Source: Chloroflexota bacterium
GTDB taxonomy: Bacteria; Chloroflexota; Anaerolineae; Aggregatilineales; Phototrophicaceae
Assembly (NCBI GenBank): GCA_016223085.1
Contig: JACRPS010000010.1
Coordinates: 1-64,000 of the forward strand
Direction: 5' to 3'
DNA length: 64,000 nt
Part shown: positions 1-7,941 of the stretch, piece after piece
Layout: every line of letters begins with the position of its first letter
Numbering within the stretch: the stretch's first letter is position 1
Notes under the pieces: model-generated
Told to the model about the DNA's origin: nothing
What the model saw: only the letters and a program-made list of their open reading frames with translations
The model's database searches: none
Position numbers and translations under genes: made by a program

Positions 1-129
1 AAGGGCAGGCACAAACTCATCCCCACCCTGCTGCGTTTTGACCGCTTCCGTAAACTGCTTGTTCGTGCCATTGAGACCCTTTTTCCGCCCTTGCGAACGG
101 TTCTGGTTTATGCCTTACCTAATTCGTGA
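1..129 (+). CDS. C-terminal fragment of an unidentified protein (cut by window edge)
   Basis: An open frame runs in from the left edge for 42 codons and stops at TGA 127-129. The visible tail is rich in Leu, Arg and Phe and I do not recognise a family. Without the upstream part, neither its reality nor its function can be judged. The next 130 bases up to 263 hold no gene that I can support. Confidence 0.3.
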   Translation, partial: KGRHKLIPTLLRFDRFRKLLVRAIETLFPPLRTVLVYALPNS

Positions 130-263
130 TTCACTGAATTTTAAGTTGCTGACGCACCGACATCGCTTTGCGAGTTGCATCCAATATCAGTTTTTTTCGG
201 ACTGAACTCATGCGCTTTACTCGACTTTACTAACCTTATATGGAGAGGTGCTTGACGCCAGGA

Positions 264-608
264 TTATTGAGTAGCTTCGCTACGAAGTGTCACGAGGATT
301 CTTCTGAGCCGTTCCAAATCCTCGGGTTTGAGCTTAGAGAGTTCGCGTGCCACAAGTTGAACTCGATCTTCAAATTCGTCGGGCTGATCGTCCATTCCCG
401 CTAACCACTCAATGCCCACGTCATAAATGCGAGAAAACTCTTTGATTTCTTCTGCTGAAACCTTCCTTCGTCCAGCTTCAATCTCCGAGATAGTGGGACG
501 GTGAACGCCTAGCATCTTTGCGACCTGGCCTTGTGAGAGTCCTGCTTGTTCACGCGCAAGCCGCAGGCGTGAATTCATCGTTGTGCCTTTGCCCTCGTTT
601 GAGTTCAT
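264..608 (-). CDS. XRE-family helix-turn-helix transcriptional regulator
   Basis: This is a 114-residue DNA-binding protein. An XRE/Cro-type helix-turn-helix lies near residues 12-65 (SQGQVAKMLGVHRPTISEIE is the recognition region), followed by a short helical tail. The ATG at 608 is chosen because AAGGAG lies just upstream. That ribosome site is embedded in the last codons of the preceding acyl-carrier-like gene, whose stop is only 2 bases before the ATG, so the two are translationally coupled. It probably regulates its own two-gene unit. It could equally be the antitoxin-like half of a pair, but no toxin family is visible. Confidence 0.85.
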   Translation of the reverse strand: MNSNEGKGTTMNSRLRLAREQAGLSQGQVAKMLGVHRPTISEIEAGRRKVSAEEIKEFSRIYDVGIEWLAGMDDQPDEFEDRVQLVARELSKLKPEDLERLRRILVTLRSEATQ

Positions 609-610
609 GT

Positions 611-892
611 TCAGTCTCCTTCTGCACCAATCATCTGACAAACATCTTCGACCACTTCATCAAGGGTGCGAGGCTGCCCGTTTACAGCAAATAACCCTAC
701 ATCTTTGGTTATATTGCACCCCAGGTAACTCGAAATTTGACAGCTAATTTCAACACAATTCAAACTATCAAACCCTTCCAAATCACCGAAGGGTTTTGTA
801 CCACCATGTAATTTGGGCACAGTTCGTCCGCAAGCGGACTGAATTTCACTCACAGCACGATATACCGTAGCACGCACCTGGGACTTCTTCAT
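611..892 (-). CDS. small acyl-carrier-protein-like protein
   Basis: This is a protein of about 93 residues. Its centre contains GFDSLNCVEIS, which matches the DSL phosphopantetheine-attachment motif and following helix of acyl/peptidyl carrier proteins; the length and predicted helical layout also fit. It would carry an acyl group on the motif Ser if a phosphopantetheinyl transferase recognises it. No fatty-acid or polyketide enzyme lies nearby; its only partner is the coupled XRE regulator. The start is uncertain: ATG 892 is used, and a GTG at 907 is also in frame with AAGGA close by. The carrier call rests on the motif alone. Confidence 0.55.
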   Translation of the reverse strand: MKKSQVRATVYRAVSEIQSACGRTVPKLHGGTKPFGDLEGFDSLNCVEISCQISSYLGCNITKDVGLFAVNGQPRTLDEVVEDVCQMIGAEGD

Positions 893-1144
893 ATTATGCT
901 CATGCACTTTCCTTACCAGCGGTAAGAATATCTTACCACACAATTCGATAATGTCAATAGAATTGTCTGAGTAGCCTCTTCCAATTCGAGGAATGATGTG
1001 GCTTGGAGCCTCCTATAAGGTATATCGTCACGTGGCCCTTCAATAACCGCGCCGCGTTCAACTGATTAATCGCATACTGTTATGACATTTGAGTAGAATA
1101 CAAGCATAAGCTGACTGCTTCGATCAGTTGTGGGAGGTAAGATT

Positions 1145-1447
1145 TTGACAGGGGAGATCATCTTTCAAGCAAGAAATCGGCACGGCGTTTCTGCTGGCAA
1201 TCCACCTCAGATTGATAGCACTTCGGCGGGCAAGTATTACGGCTATTTTGAAAACGAGCATGGTGAACAGGCGATATTTATATATGACCGTGAGACGAAA
1301 ACAGGCGCGCTTTGGATGGGGGATGCAGGGTGGGAAAGACCATACAAGGTCATTGATGGTTTGGCTCCTGAACTGATCTTGAGCCAGGAAGAAGAAATGT
1401 GGCTACAGGCTTGTTGGAATGCGGCAACCGCGTTTGAAACAAAATAA
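1145..1447 (+). CDS. hypothetical protein
   Basis: This is an unrecognised acidic protein of about 100 residues, with aromatic residues and Gly in a probable beta-rich N-terminal half and a helical end. A GTG at 1130 opens the frame, but the sequence GGGAGGT at 1132-1138 is a good ribosome site for the TTG at 1145, so TTG is preferred. An inverted repeat follows the stop directly. There is no membrane segment or signal peptide. The dense codon structure and the ribosome site support a real gene. Confidence 0.5.
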   Translation: MTGEIIFQARNRHGVSAGNPPQIDSTSAGKYYGYFENEHGEQAIFIYDRETKTGALWMGDAGWERPYKVIDGLAPELILSQEEEMWLQACWNAATAFETK

Positions 1448-1472
1448 ATCCGAGCGGAAAAACCGCTCGGAT
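1448..1472. terminator. inverted repeat after the 1145-1447 gene
   Basis: A perfect 10-bp stem (1448-1457 with 1463-1472) closes on an AAAAA loop immediately after the stop codon. There is no T-run on the plus strand; on the minus strand it is followed by a T-rich stretch. It may act as a weak terminator or RNA 3'-end stabiliser. Confidence 0.4.
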
Positions 1473-1480
1473 GATAGAAA

Positions 1481-1648
1481 AGCCGACCTTAGAGGGTGAT
1501 TTACACAAACAATGTCGGGTGAGACGGCTTATTCCGGTTGGTGGGACGAAGGTACGGGGGGATAAGTTGGACTGTGTACACGCGCGTGTCCAAGTCCCTG
1601 TGCGCCCATGGGAATAAAGAAGGTCTGCGTTGAACGCGGGCCTTTTTT
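1481..1648 (+). ncRNA. candidate structured small RNA with 6S-like rod fold
   Basis: No convincing reading frame fills 1473-1826. The plus strand can fold into a long interrupted hairpin by nested stems: 1528-1535 with 1611-1619, 1542-1548 with 1603-1608, 1554-1560 with 1595-1601, and 1567-1572 with 1588-1593, separated by small asymmetric loops. A further helix (about 1482-1490 with 1620-1628) could close the whole, competing with the terminator stem. A strong intrinsic terminator ends it at 1648. Size and rod-like shape resemble 6S RNA, but I cannot confirm the family. The promoter has not been located. Confidence 0.4.
1620..1648 (+). terminator. intrinsic terminator
   Basis: A 10-bp stem with two or three G-U pairs (1620-1629 with 1635-1644), loop TTGAA, is followed by a run of six T. 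It ends the candidate small RNA. Confidence 0.75.
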
Positions 1649-1826
1649 GTTGATTTGTGCCTGTCCCCGTTACATTTAAACCATTTGATCGGTATTTAAT
1701 AAGCGCAATAATCCTTGTTGCTTCGTTTGCGCCGCCTGGCACAATCTTGACTTGAACGAACTCTGGGAGCGTGGTACTTTAGTAATTGACGTTCAATGAG
1801 TGATGTTTACGGCAAAGGTACGCCAC

Positions 1827-3686
1827 ATGAGCGATACCCCAAAGACGGCAAACTGGCAGGACTGGAGCCTGCTGGGTTTGCGCGTTGTGTTTCTGGCGCT
1901 GGTGGGCATCTGGATGTGGAACGCGCAGACGCCGCAGGGTGCGCCGCAGTACGCCAGCAACGACATCACCATCGCGCTGCTGGTCGGCGTGGTGGCGGCG
2001 GTTCTCTTTGGCGTTCTGTCGCTGTTCCCCGCCGCGCACAAGGCGCTCCCGCTGGCGCTGATCGCCGGTGACTGGGCGACCGCCCTTGCCCTGATCTACT
2101 TCAGCCGGGGGGACGCCTCGCTGATGATCGCGGCAGGGGGTATTTTAATCGTCACTGGGATGCTGCGCCTGGGTGCGGTCTGGGGCGCGGTGCAGGCCAT
2201 CGGCGTGATGGTGGCAGCGGGTATCGCGCTGTCGCTGGTGTTTGGCGCCGATCAGTTTGCGCTGGTGCTGCCAACTTATACGCAGCCCTTCCTCATCCTG
2301 GGGATGCTGGCCGTCGCTACCGGCGTGTCCGGTTATGCCCTCACGCAGCAGCTTCATAAGCGGGATGTGGAACTGGCGGAACTGCACAAGAGCCGAACTG
2401 CCCAGTTAACCGACATGCGCGAACGCACGCGCGCGATCTACGAGATGGCGGCCACCCTCAGCCAGACACTGGAATACGAAAAAATCCTGCTGGCCGCGCT
2501 GAACGCTGGCGCGCTCGGTCTGCGCGAATCGTCACGGCGCGGCAAGGAACGGCTGGTCAGCGTGGTGCTGCTGGTGCGGGCGAAGGATAACGCGCTGTAC
2601 GTCGTCACCGGGCGCGGCCTGGTTGACCGGGACAAATATCTGGTTATCCCGGGCCAGTCCGGTATCATCGGTCAGGCGCTGACGCAGGGGATTCCCGTAT
2701 TTGGTAACGACGCGAAGAAAGACCCTGAACTGCAATATTTCCTGGCGTTTCAGGATATTCGTTCGGTATTGTGTATTCCCCTGCGCGCCGGCTTTGACAG
2801 CTTTGGCGTGCTATTGTACGGCAGCGACCAGCCCAACGCCTTCAGCGACGAACACACGGAAATGCTGACAGCTATCGGGATTCAGGCGACGGTGGCGCTG
2901 CAAAACGCCATGCTGTACCGCAATTTGCTGGAAGAGCGCGACCGCATCGTGGAAGTGGAGGAAGACGCCCGCAAGAAGCTGGCGCGTGATCTGCATGATG
3001 GCCCGACGCAGAGCATCGCCGCGATTGCGATGCGCATGGGCATCATCTACAAGATGCTGGAACGCACGCCGGCAGAAGTGCCCGCCGAACTGAAAAAGGT
3101 GGAAGAGCTGGCGCGCCGCACCACCAAGGAAATCCGCCACATGCTGTTCACGCTGCGCCCGCTGGTGCTGGAAAACCAGGGCCTTAACGCCGCGCTGGAA
3201 CAACTGGCCGAGAAGATGAAGGAAACCCACAACCAGAATGTCGCCATCCGTATGGGGCGCGATGTGGAAAAAGTGCTCGACGGTCACCAGCAGGGCGTGC
3301 TTTTCTATATCATCGAGGAAGCGGTGGGCAACGCCCGCAAACATGCAGAGGCCGAACTCATCAGCGTTGGCCTGTACCGGCAGGAAGATGTGGTTGTGGT
3401 GAAGATCGCCGACAACGGCAAGGGCTTCGACCTCAGCAAAGTTACAAACAATTACGATCAGCGCGGTAGTCTGGGGATGGTCAACATGCGCGAACGGGCG
3501 CAGCTTCTCGACGCCACGCTCAATATTGACAGCGCGCCGGGGCAGGGGACTACCATCACCATCATCGTGCCGATTAAGGACGCGGCGGCAGTGAGCGCCG
3601 GCATTGAACGCTCGGTCCCCCGCCGCCCGCTGGCGACGACCTCCAAGCTAGCGGTCGCGGTGCGCGAACGGCTGGACAATCTGTAA
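1827..3686 (+). CDS. sensor histidine kinase, NarL/DegS type, with GAF domain
   Basis: This is a 619-residue membrane kinase. Residues 1-185 hold about six hydrophobic helices, followed by a charged coiled coil, a GAF sensor domain (about 210-370), a HisKA_3 dimerisation region with the phospho-acceptor His in ARDLHDGPTQS (near 390), and a HATPase_c domain with EEAVGNARKHAEAE (N box), ADNGKGFD (G1) and a GSLGM G2 box. It would autophosphorylate and pass phosphate to a LuxR-type response regulator; none is encoded beside it. ATG 1827 is preferred over an ATG at 1800, since the region before it is not typical N-terminus. It abuts the downstream methyltransferase (TAA then ATG). Confidence 0.9.
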   Translation: MSDTPKTANWQDWSLLGLRVVFLALVGIWMWNAQTPQGAPQYASNDITIALLVGVVAAVLFGVLSLFPAAHKALPLALIAGDWATALALIYFSRGDASLMIAAGGILIVTGMLRLGAVWGAVQAIGVMVAAGIALSLVFGADQFALVLPTYTQPFLILGMLAVATGVSGYALTQQLHKRDVELAELHKSRTAQLTDMRERTRAIYEMAATLSQTLEYEKILLAALNAGALGLRESSRRGKERLVSVVLLVRAKDNALYVVTGRGLVDRDKYLVIPGQSGIIGQALTQGIPVFGNDAKKDPELQYFLAFQDIRSVLCIPLRAGFDSFGVLLYGSDQPNAFSDEHTEMLTAIGIQATVALQNAMLYRNLLEERDRIVEVEEDARKKLARDLHDGPTQSIAAIAMRMGIIYKMLERTPAEVPAELKKVEELARRTTKEIRHMLFTLRPLVLENQGLNAALEQLAEKMKETHNQNVAIRMGRDVEKVLDGHQQGVLFYIIEEAVGNARKHAEAELISVGLYRQEDVVVVKIADNGKGFDLSKVTNNYDQRGSLGMVNMRERAQLLDATLNIDSAPGQGTTITIIVPIKDAAAVSAGIERSVPRRPLATTSKLAVAVRERLDNL

Positions 3687-4415
3687 ATGCCGCCCTCGCA
3701 ACTCGCCGCCCTGCGTGGAGAACCGAGCTACGTCTGGCGGGCGGGGCAGGAGCGCCGCTTGCAGATGATCGCGCGCTGGGCGAAGCTGGACGGCGCGTGT
3801 GTCCTCGATCACGGCGGCGGTAACGGTATGTACGCCGCGCAAATCCGCCAGCGTTATACCCCCCACGTTGAAGTGTTTGACATCGAATCACCCCGCGTGC
3901 GTGAAGCGCAGCTAGCCGTACCGCACGCGCTGGTGGCGGCGGCGGAATTTTTGCCGTATCGCTCGCATCTGTTTGACACGATTGTGTCCAATGAAGTCAT
4001 TGAACACGTTACCAGTGATCGCGCCGCCGCCGCCGAGATAGTCCGCGTGTTAAAACCCGGTGGGCGCGCCGTCATCTTCGCGCCCAACCGCTGGTATCCG
4101 TTTGAAACACATGGTCATTACTGGCGTGGGCAGTATCAATTTGGCAATACACCGCTGATTAACTATCTGCCGGATGCGCTGCGGAATCGGCTTGCGCCGC
4201 ACGTGCGCGCCTACACCAAACACGGTCTGCACCGCCTGTTCGACGGCCTGCCGGTAACGGTTGTGCATCACCGCCGCATTTACGGCGGCTACGACAACAT
4301 CATCACCCGTTTTGGCGCGCCGGGGCGGCTGGTGCGGAATATCCTGCATGGCTTCGAAGGCACGCCGCTGGATACCTTTGGCCTGTCGCATTTGCTGGTG
4401 ATTGAAAAACTGTAG
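3687..4415 (+). CDS. class I SAM-dependent methyltransferase
   Basis: This 242-residue enzyme has a Methyltransf_11-type Rossmann fold. Motif I is VLDHGGGNGMYAAQI near residue 35, an acidic ribose-binding residue lies in VFDIESP, and the post-motif NEVIEHV is characteristic of the family. The substrate cannot be told. The start codon follows the kinase stop with no gap, so it is probably co-transcribed. Its TAG stop is the left end of a small palindrome (4412-4427). Confidence 0.88.
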   Translation: MPPSQLAALRGEPSYVWRAGQERRLQMIARWAKLDGACVLDHGGGNGMYAAQIRQRYTPHVEVFDIESPRVREAQLAVPHALVAAAEFLPYRSHLFDTIVSNEVIEHVTSDRAAAAEIVRVLKPGGRAVIFAPNRWYPFETHGHYWRGQYQFGNTPLINYLPDALRNRLAPHVRAYTKHGLHRLFDGLPVTVVHHRRIYGGYDNIITRFGAPGRLVRNILHGFEGTPLDTFGLSHLLVIEKL

Positions 4416-4427
4416 GGGCTGCCCTAC
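4412..4427. repeat. TAGGGG-type palindrome (short form)
   Basis: Arms GTAGGG and CCCTAC surround GCTG. The stop codon of the methyltransferase gene (4413-4415) is part of the left arm. It is the shortest member of the dispersed palindrome family described in the findings. Confidence 0.5.
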
Positions 4428-4448
4428 GCCTTGATTTGGGGAAAGCTA

Positions 4449-5588
4449 TTGAACACCGCCGCCGATCTCCGCGCCCGGTTTCTGCTCGATCCCGACGTGA
4501 TTTTCCTCAACCACGGTTCGTTCGGCGCCTGTCCGATCCCGGTCTTTGACGCCTATCAACGCTGGCAGCGCGAACTGGAACGCCAGCCGGTCGAATTTCT
4601 GGGCCGCCGCGTGGATGCGCTGCTGGACGATGCCCGCGCACAGTTAGGCGTTTATCTGAACGCCGGCCCTGCCGACCTGATTTTTGTGTCCAACGCCACT
4701 GTCGGTGTGAATACTGTCGCCCGGTCGCTGGCGCTCCAGCCCGGTGATGAAATCCTGGCGACCGATCACGAATACGGCGCGTGTGATTACACCTGGGACT
4801 TCATCTGCCGCAGGACCGGCGCGTGTTACGTTCGCCATCCGATTCCGCTGCCGGTGTCATCAGCTGAAGCAATCGTGGAATTTTTGTGGTCGGCAGTCAC
4901 GCCGCGCACGCGGGTCATCTTTATGAGCCACATCACCTCGCCCATGTCGCTGATTCTGCCCGTCGCCGAAATCTGCCGCCGTGCCCGTGCTGCCGGAATC
5001 CTGACGATTATTGACGGCGCGCACGCCCCCGGCCAGATTCCGGTAGACCTTGCCGCGCTGGATGCCGATTTTTACACCGGCAACTGCCACAAGTGGTTAT
5101 GCGCGCCCAAAGGCTCGGCGTTCCTGTATGCTCGCCGTGAACATCATCGCTGGCTCGAACCGCTGGTGATTAGCTGGGGCTGGCTGCCGGACTCGACCTT
5201 CGTCAGCCGCCATCAATGGCAGGGTACGCGCGACATCGCCGCGTTTTTGTCCGTCCCGGCAGCCATCGAGTTCCAGCAGGCGCACGATTGGGACGCCGTA
5301 CGCGCCCGCTGCCACACCCTCGCCAGCCAGTGCCGCCAGCAGCTGGCTGACCTGTTTGGCCTCGCGCCCATCACGCCGGACTCGCCGGACTGGTTCGCGC
5401 AGATGGTGACGGTGCCGCTGCCGCCCTGCGACGTAACCGCCCTCAAGACTCGCCTCTACGACGACTATCACATCGAAGTGCCGTTCGTGACGTGGAACGG
5501 CAGCCATTACATCCGCGTGTCCTTCCAGGGCTATAACGACGAGCGCGATTTAGAGGCGCTGGTGGGGGCGCTAGGCGAAATGCTTTAA
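4449..5588 (+). CDS. aminotransferase class V, isopenicillin-N epimerase-like
   Basis: This is a 379-residue PLP enzyme. The N-terminus has FLNHGSFGACP, typical of the epimerase-like group of fold-type I aminotransferases. An Asp in IIDGAHAPGQIP binds the pyridine nitrogen, and the Schiff-base Lys is in GNCHKWLCAPKGSAF. The physiological substrate is unknown; relatives act on amino acids or release sulphur from cysteine. TTG 4449 is chosen because GGGGAAAG lies just upstream; TTG 4431 is an alternative. It lies 33 bases after the methyltransferase. Confidence 0.85.
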   Translation: MNTAADLRARFLLDPDVIFLNHGSFGACPIPVFDAYQRWQRELERQPVEFLGRRVDALLDDARAQLGVYLNAGPADLIFVSNATVGVNTVARSLALQPGDEILATDHEYGACDYTWDFICRRTGACYVRHPIPLPVSSAEAIVEFLWSAVTPRTRVIFMSHITSPMSLILPVAEICRRARAAGILTIIDGAHAPGQIPVDLAALDADFYTGNCHKWLCAPKGSAFLYARREHHRWLEPLVISWGWLPDSTFVSRHQWQGTRDIAAFLSVPAAIEFQQAHDWDAVRARCHTLASQCRQQLADLFGLAPITPDSPDWFAQMVTVPLPPCDVTALKTRLYDDYHIEVPFVTWNGSHYIRVSFQGYNDERDLEALVGALGEML

Positions 5589-5620
5589 CGCCAAGGCGCA
5601 AAGAAGCAAAGGCGCGAAGA
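5588..5620. repeat. ACGCCAAGGCGCAAAG-type intergenic repeat
   Basis: This is a degenerate run of units resembling ACGCCAAGGCGCAAAG. Similar units in reverse orientation occur at 6173-6262 and 48401-48445, and in the ends of the element at 27830-27988. Confidence 0.5.
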
Positions 5621-5644
5621 TTTCCGCCCCTTCTTACCCAGACT

Positions 5645-5916
5645 TCACAGTTCAGGTCTTATTTCAAATGCCCCTTTCGAGCGGAAGAAGCGGACATCGA
5701 ACTCCGCGAAGAAGTTCAATTTGTCCCAGAATGAGGGGGATATTCCCCCTTCAAGTCCATGCGAAAGCCAGCGTTACAGGCTCAAAACCTGTAATAATTC
5801 CTGTGATGATAAAAGCCCTCTTGCCTCAATACTGGCGAGATTGCCTGTAGCATGACTGAGTTCTTCTGCTCATCCCAATCGGCTCCGAGTGTAAGGCCTA
5901 TTTCATACGGCAGCAT
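5645..5916 (-). pseudogene. frameshifted small protein, DUF4304-like
   Basis: From ATG 5916 (2 bases after the stop of the next gene upstream) a frame runs 44 codons to TGA at 5782. It contains SPVLRQEGFYHHRNYYR, which resembles the N-terminal part of DUF4304 proteins (a Leu-rich helix, then a Gly-Phe-basic turn). Plausible continuations appear in other frames (EPVTLAF, then a Phe/Arg-rich stretch starting LNFFAEFDVRFF and ending at TGA 5645-5647). This suggests a once-intact gene of about 90 codons broken by frameshifts. The family match is by eye and tentative. Confidence 0.4.
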
Positions 5917-5918
5917 GT

Positions 5919-6086
5919 TTACGTCCGCGCCGGAATCAACCAGTCCAATACATCGTATACCGCTCCCGGTTTCAGCAGCGATTCTTCCTCTGCCGCCAGG
6001 TCATTGACCAGCAGTTGTACGGCGCGCAGTTTTTCCGCCCGGTTCAGCCTGTGCAGTTGTTCCACCAGTTGTTCGGATAACATCAC
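5919..6086 (-). CDS. small hypothetical protein
   Basis: This is a protein of about 55 residues with two predicted helices, one Leu/Ala/Glu-rich (SEQLVEQLHRLNRAEKLR), then an acidic segment and a short hydrophobic end. A strong ribosome site, GGAGGAGGT, precedes GTG 6086 by 5 bases and ATG 6083 by 8. Size, helical content and position immediately before the broken 5645-5916 gene resemble an antitoxin-like first gene of a pair, but no family is recognised. Confidence 0.55.
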   Translation of the reverse strand: MMLSEQLVEQLHRLNRAEKLRAVQLLVNDLAAEEESLLKPGAVYDVLDWLIPART

Positions 6087-6126
6087 GCGATACCTCCTCC
6101 CGCTATTTTGACACACTTCGCAAACG

Positions 6127-6162
6127 AAAGAAAAGGGCAGCCACTATCTATTTCGGCTGCCC
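6127..6162 (-). terminator. intrinsic terminator of the aspartate kinase transcript
   Basis: An 8-bp GC-rich stem (6135-6142 with 6155-6162) is followed on the minus strand by TTTTCTTT. It lies 146 bases beyond the aspartate kinase stop codon. Confidence 0.65.
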
Positions 6163-6172
6163 CTCTATGGCT

Positions 6173-6262
6173 CTGAGTCTCTGCGCCTCCGTGTTACGCT
6201 TTTCTCTTCTTTCTCTTCGCGCCTTTGCCCCTTTGCGTCTTTGCGTTACGCTTTTCGTTTTG
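6173..6262. repeat. AAG-rich intergenic repeat, reverse orientation
   Basis: This is a series of degenerate units such as CCTTTGCGTCTTTGCGTTACG, the reverse complement of the 5588-5620 repeat type. The two tracts face each other across about 550 bases that hold the small gene and the broken gene. Nothing else is seen between here and the aspartate kinase stop. Confidence 0.5.
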
Positions 6263-6307
6263 CACTTTTTACTCGGCACTCGGAACTCGCCAACTCGGAA
6301 CCGTCTT

Positions 6308-7723
6308 TTATGCCACTCCCTCAAGCGCCAGATCATGCAGGGCGATCACCGCGCGTTCCAGGTCGCTCTCCGCCACCACAAACGAGATGCTGCACTCGCT
6401 CGACCCCTGCGCGATGGAAATGACGTTGATACCCTGGTTGCCCATCGCGCTGAACACGCGCCCGGCCACGCCGGGCGTCCCGCGCATCCCCGACCCGACC
6501 GCCGTCAGAATCACCACGTCTTCCTGTACCTCCACGCGGTCAATATCGCGCCGCGCCAGTTCCGCCGCCAGTTTGGTTTCAATCGCCTGTTTGACGTGTT
6601 CAGCCGTGTGTTCCGTCACCAGAAAGCAGAAACTTTGCTCCGACGACGACTGCGAAATCATCAGGATACTGGCGCCCGCCTGCGCGCTCGCAAGGAACGT
6701 CCGCCCGGCAATGCCCGGCACGCCGATCATACCCTTGCCGCTCACCGTCAGCAGGCTGACATTTTTAATGCTGGTCACAGCCTTGATGACCGTTTTGGTC
6801 TGCTCGCCGTTTTCGCGGATGAGCGTGCCGGGGTGACCGGGATTAAACGTATTCCGCACCCGAATCGGAATACCCTTGTCCAGAATCGGCTGGACGGTCT
6901 TGGGATGCAGCACCTTCGCGCCGTAAAACGCCAGTTCACCGACTTCCTGATACGACACCAGTGGCAGGACGCGGGCGCGTCTGTCCAGGCGTGGGTCGGT
7001 GGTCATCACACCATCCACGTCCGTCCAGATAATCAGTTCGTCGCTGTTGGTACAGGCCGCGAAGATCGCGCCGCTGTAATCGCTGCCGCCGCGCCCCAGC
7101 GTCGTGATGCTGCCATCCCGCGTTGCGCCGAGGAAGCCGGTAATCACCGGCGTCACGCCGCGCTGGAGCAGGGGGAGCAGTGTGTTATCTATCCGCGCCT
7201 GCGTTTCATCCCACAAAGGAACGGCCTGCTGGAATTGGTCGTCGGTGATGAGGAACTCACCTGCATCATAGGCGCACGAGTCCACCCCACGCTGGCGCAG
7301 CACCGCCGCCACCAGCCGGGCGCTCATACGCTCGCCAAACGCGACGACCGCGTCCCAGATGCGCGGCGTCGCTTCGCCCAGGATATTCACCGCCTGGCAG
7401 ATTTCGACATATTCATCCATCAGCGCTGCGATGTCGGCCTGCGTGGATTCGCGGTTTTTGCCGGGGGGAAGCAGGATGTTGAGCGTATCGTCGTGGCGGT
7501 CGCGCAGCTTACGCGCCGTTTCCAGATACGCCCACTTGTTGCCGGCAATCGCCTGCTTGACCGAACCAAGCAGCGCGTCGGTGACGCCGGACATGGCCGA
7601 CACAACCACGATCACACGATGACCCATGCCTGTTTCACGGGTGACAATATCAACGACGTTGCTGATGGCTTCCGGGCTGCCGACGGACGTGCCGCCGAAT
7701 TTCATGGTGATGAGTTTGCTCAT
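6308..7723 (-). CDS. lysC: aspartate kinase
   Basis: This 471-residue enzyme phosphorylates L-aspartate, the first step to lysine, threonine, methionine and diaminopimelate. The N-terminus MSKLITMKFGGTSVGS holds the KFGGTSV signature. The kinase domain (about 1-300) contains GRGGSDYSGA, and two ACT regulatory domains follow (about 310-470, with SVVVAES-like and GVPGIAGR/GTPGVAGR turns), so feedback control by end products is expected. ATG 7723 is chosen over an upstream extension because it starts the conserved domain and GGGAG lies 12 bases before it. It stands alone, behind a long structured leader. Confidence 0.95.
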   Translation of the reverse strand: MSKLITMKFGGTSVGSPEAISNVVDIVTRETGMGHRVIVVVSAMSGVTDALLGSVKQAIAGNKWAYLETARKLRDRHDDTLNILLPPGKNRESTQADIAALMDEYVEICQAVNILGEATPRIWDAVVAFGERMSARLVAAVLRQRGVDSCAYDAGEFLITDDQFQQAVPLWDETQARIDNTLLPLLQRGVTPVITGFLGATRDGSITTLGRGGSDYSGAIFAACTNSDELIIWTDVDGVMTTDPRLDRRARVLPLVSYQEVGELAFYGAKVLHPKTVQPILDKGIPIRVRNTFNPGHPGTLIRENGEQTKTVIKAVTSIKNVSLLTVSGKGMIGVPGIAGRTFLASAQAGASILMISQSSSEQSFCFLVTEHTAEHVKQAIETKLAAELARRDIDRVEVQEDVVILTAVGSGMRGTPGVAGRVFSAMGNQGINVISIAQGSSECSISFVVAESDLERAVIALHDLALEGVA

Positions 7724-7747
7724 GGTCGGTCGCTCCCTGTATGGACA

Positions 7748-7782
7748 ACAAAAAAGCGTGTGGGGGATTTCCCACACGCTTT
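7748..7782 (-). terminator. leader terminator upstream of aspartate kinase
   Basis: A perfect 12-bp stem (7753-7764 with 7771-7782), loop of 6, is followed on the minus strand by TTTTTTGTTG. It lies inside the 5' leader, 25 bases before the kinase start, so full transcription of the gene requires read-through. This is the arrangement of an attenuator. Confidence 0.8.
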
Positions 7783-7941
7783 CGTTCGCGTTCTTGCCCT
7801 GGCTGGCTACGGCAAGCGGAAACTCCCCCGCATCTTTCGATGGGAGCTAGTACCCATGCCCATAGTCATCATACAAGCTGCCAAGTTCATCATGACGGTT
7901 GGCAATTAGCTCTTGGCTCTTGGCCAGTTTCACTAGGTGTT
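7783..7941 (-). promoter_or_regulatory. structured leader RNA of aspartate kinase (class unknown)
   Basis: Between the promoter and the leader terminator the minus-strand RNA can form several helices: 7919-7927 with 7878-7885 (one bulge); a hairpin at 7823-7846 whose inner stem closes a GAAA tetraloop; and 7811-7816 with 7793-7798. I do not see the conserved cores of the lysine riboswitch or T-box. A SAM-type core is not convincing either, although ACTGGCC and CCAACC fragments occur. It is probably a metabolite- or tRNA-sensing attenuator. Confidence 0.5.

Noticed and set aside
1-129. Left-edge fragment as a transposase end
   Set aside because: The visible 42 residues show no transposase motif and no terminal inverted repeat is seen.
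5668-5850. A 60-codon plus-strand frame
   Set aside because: It lies opposite the decayed DUF4304-like gene and has no ribosome site or family pattern.
6167-7909. A 580-codon plus-strand frame opposite aspartate kinase
   Set aside because: It is the antisense image of a clearly conserved enzyme gene. Its protein is rich in His, Arg and Gln with no domain pattern, as is usual for the reverse frame of GC-rich genes.
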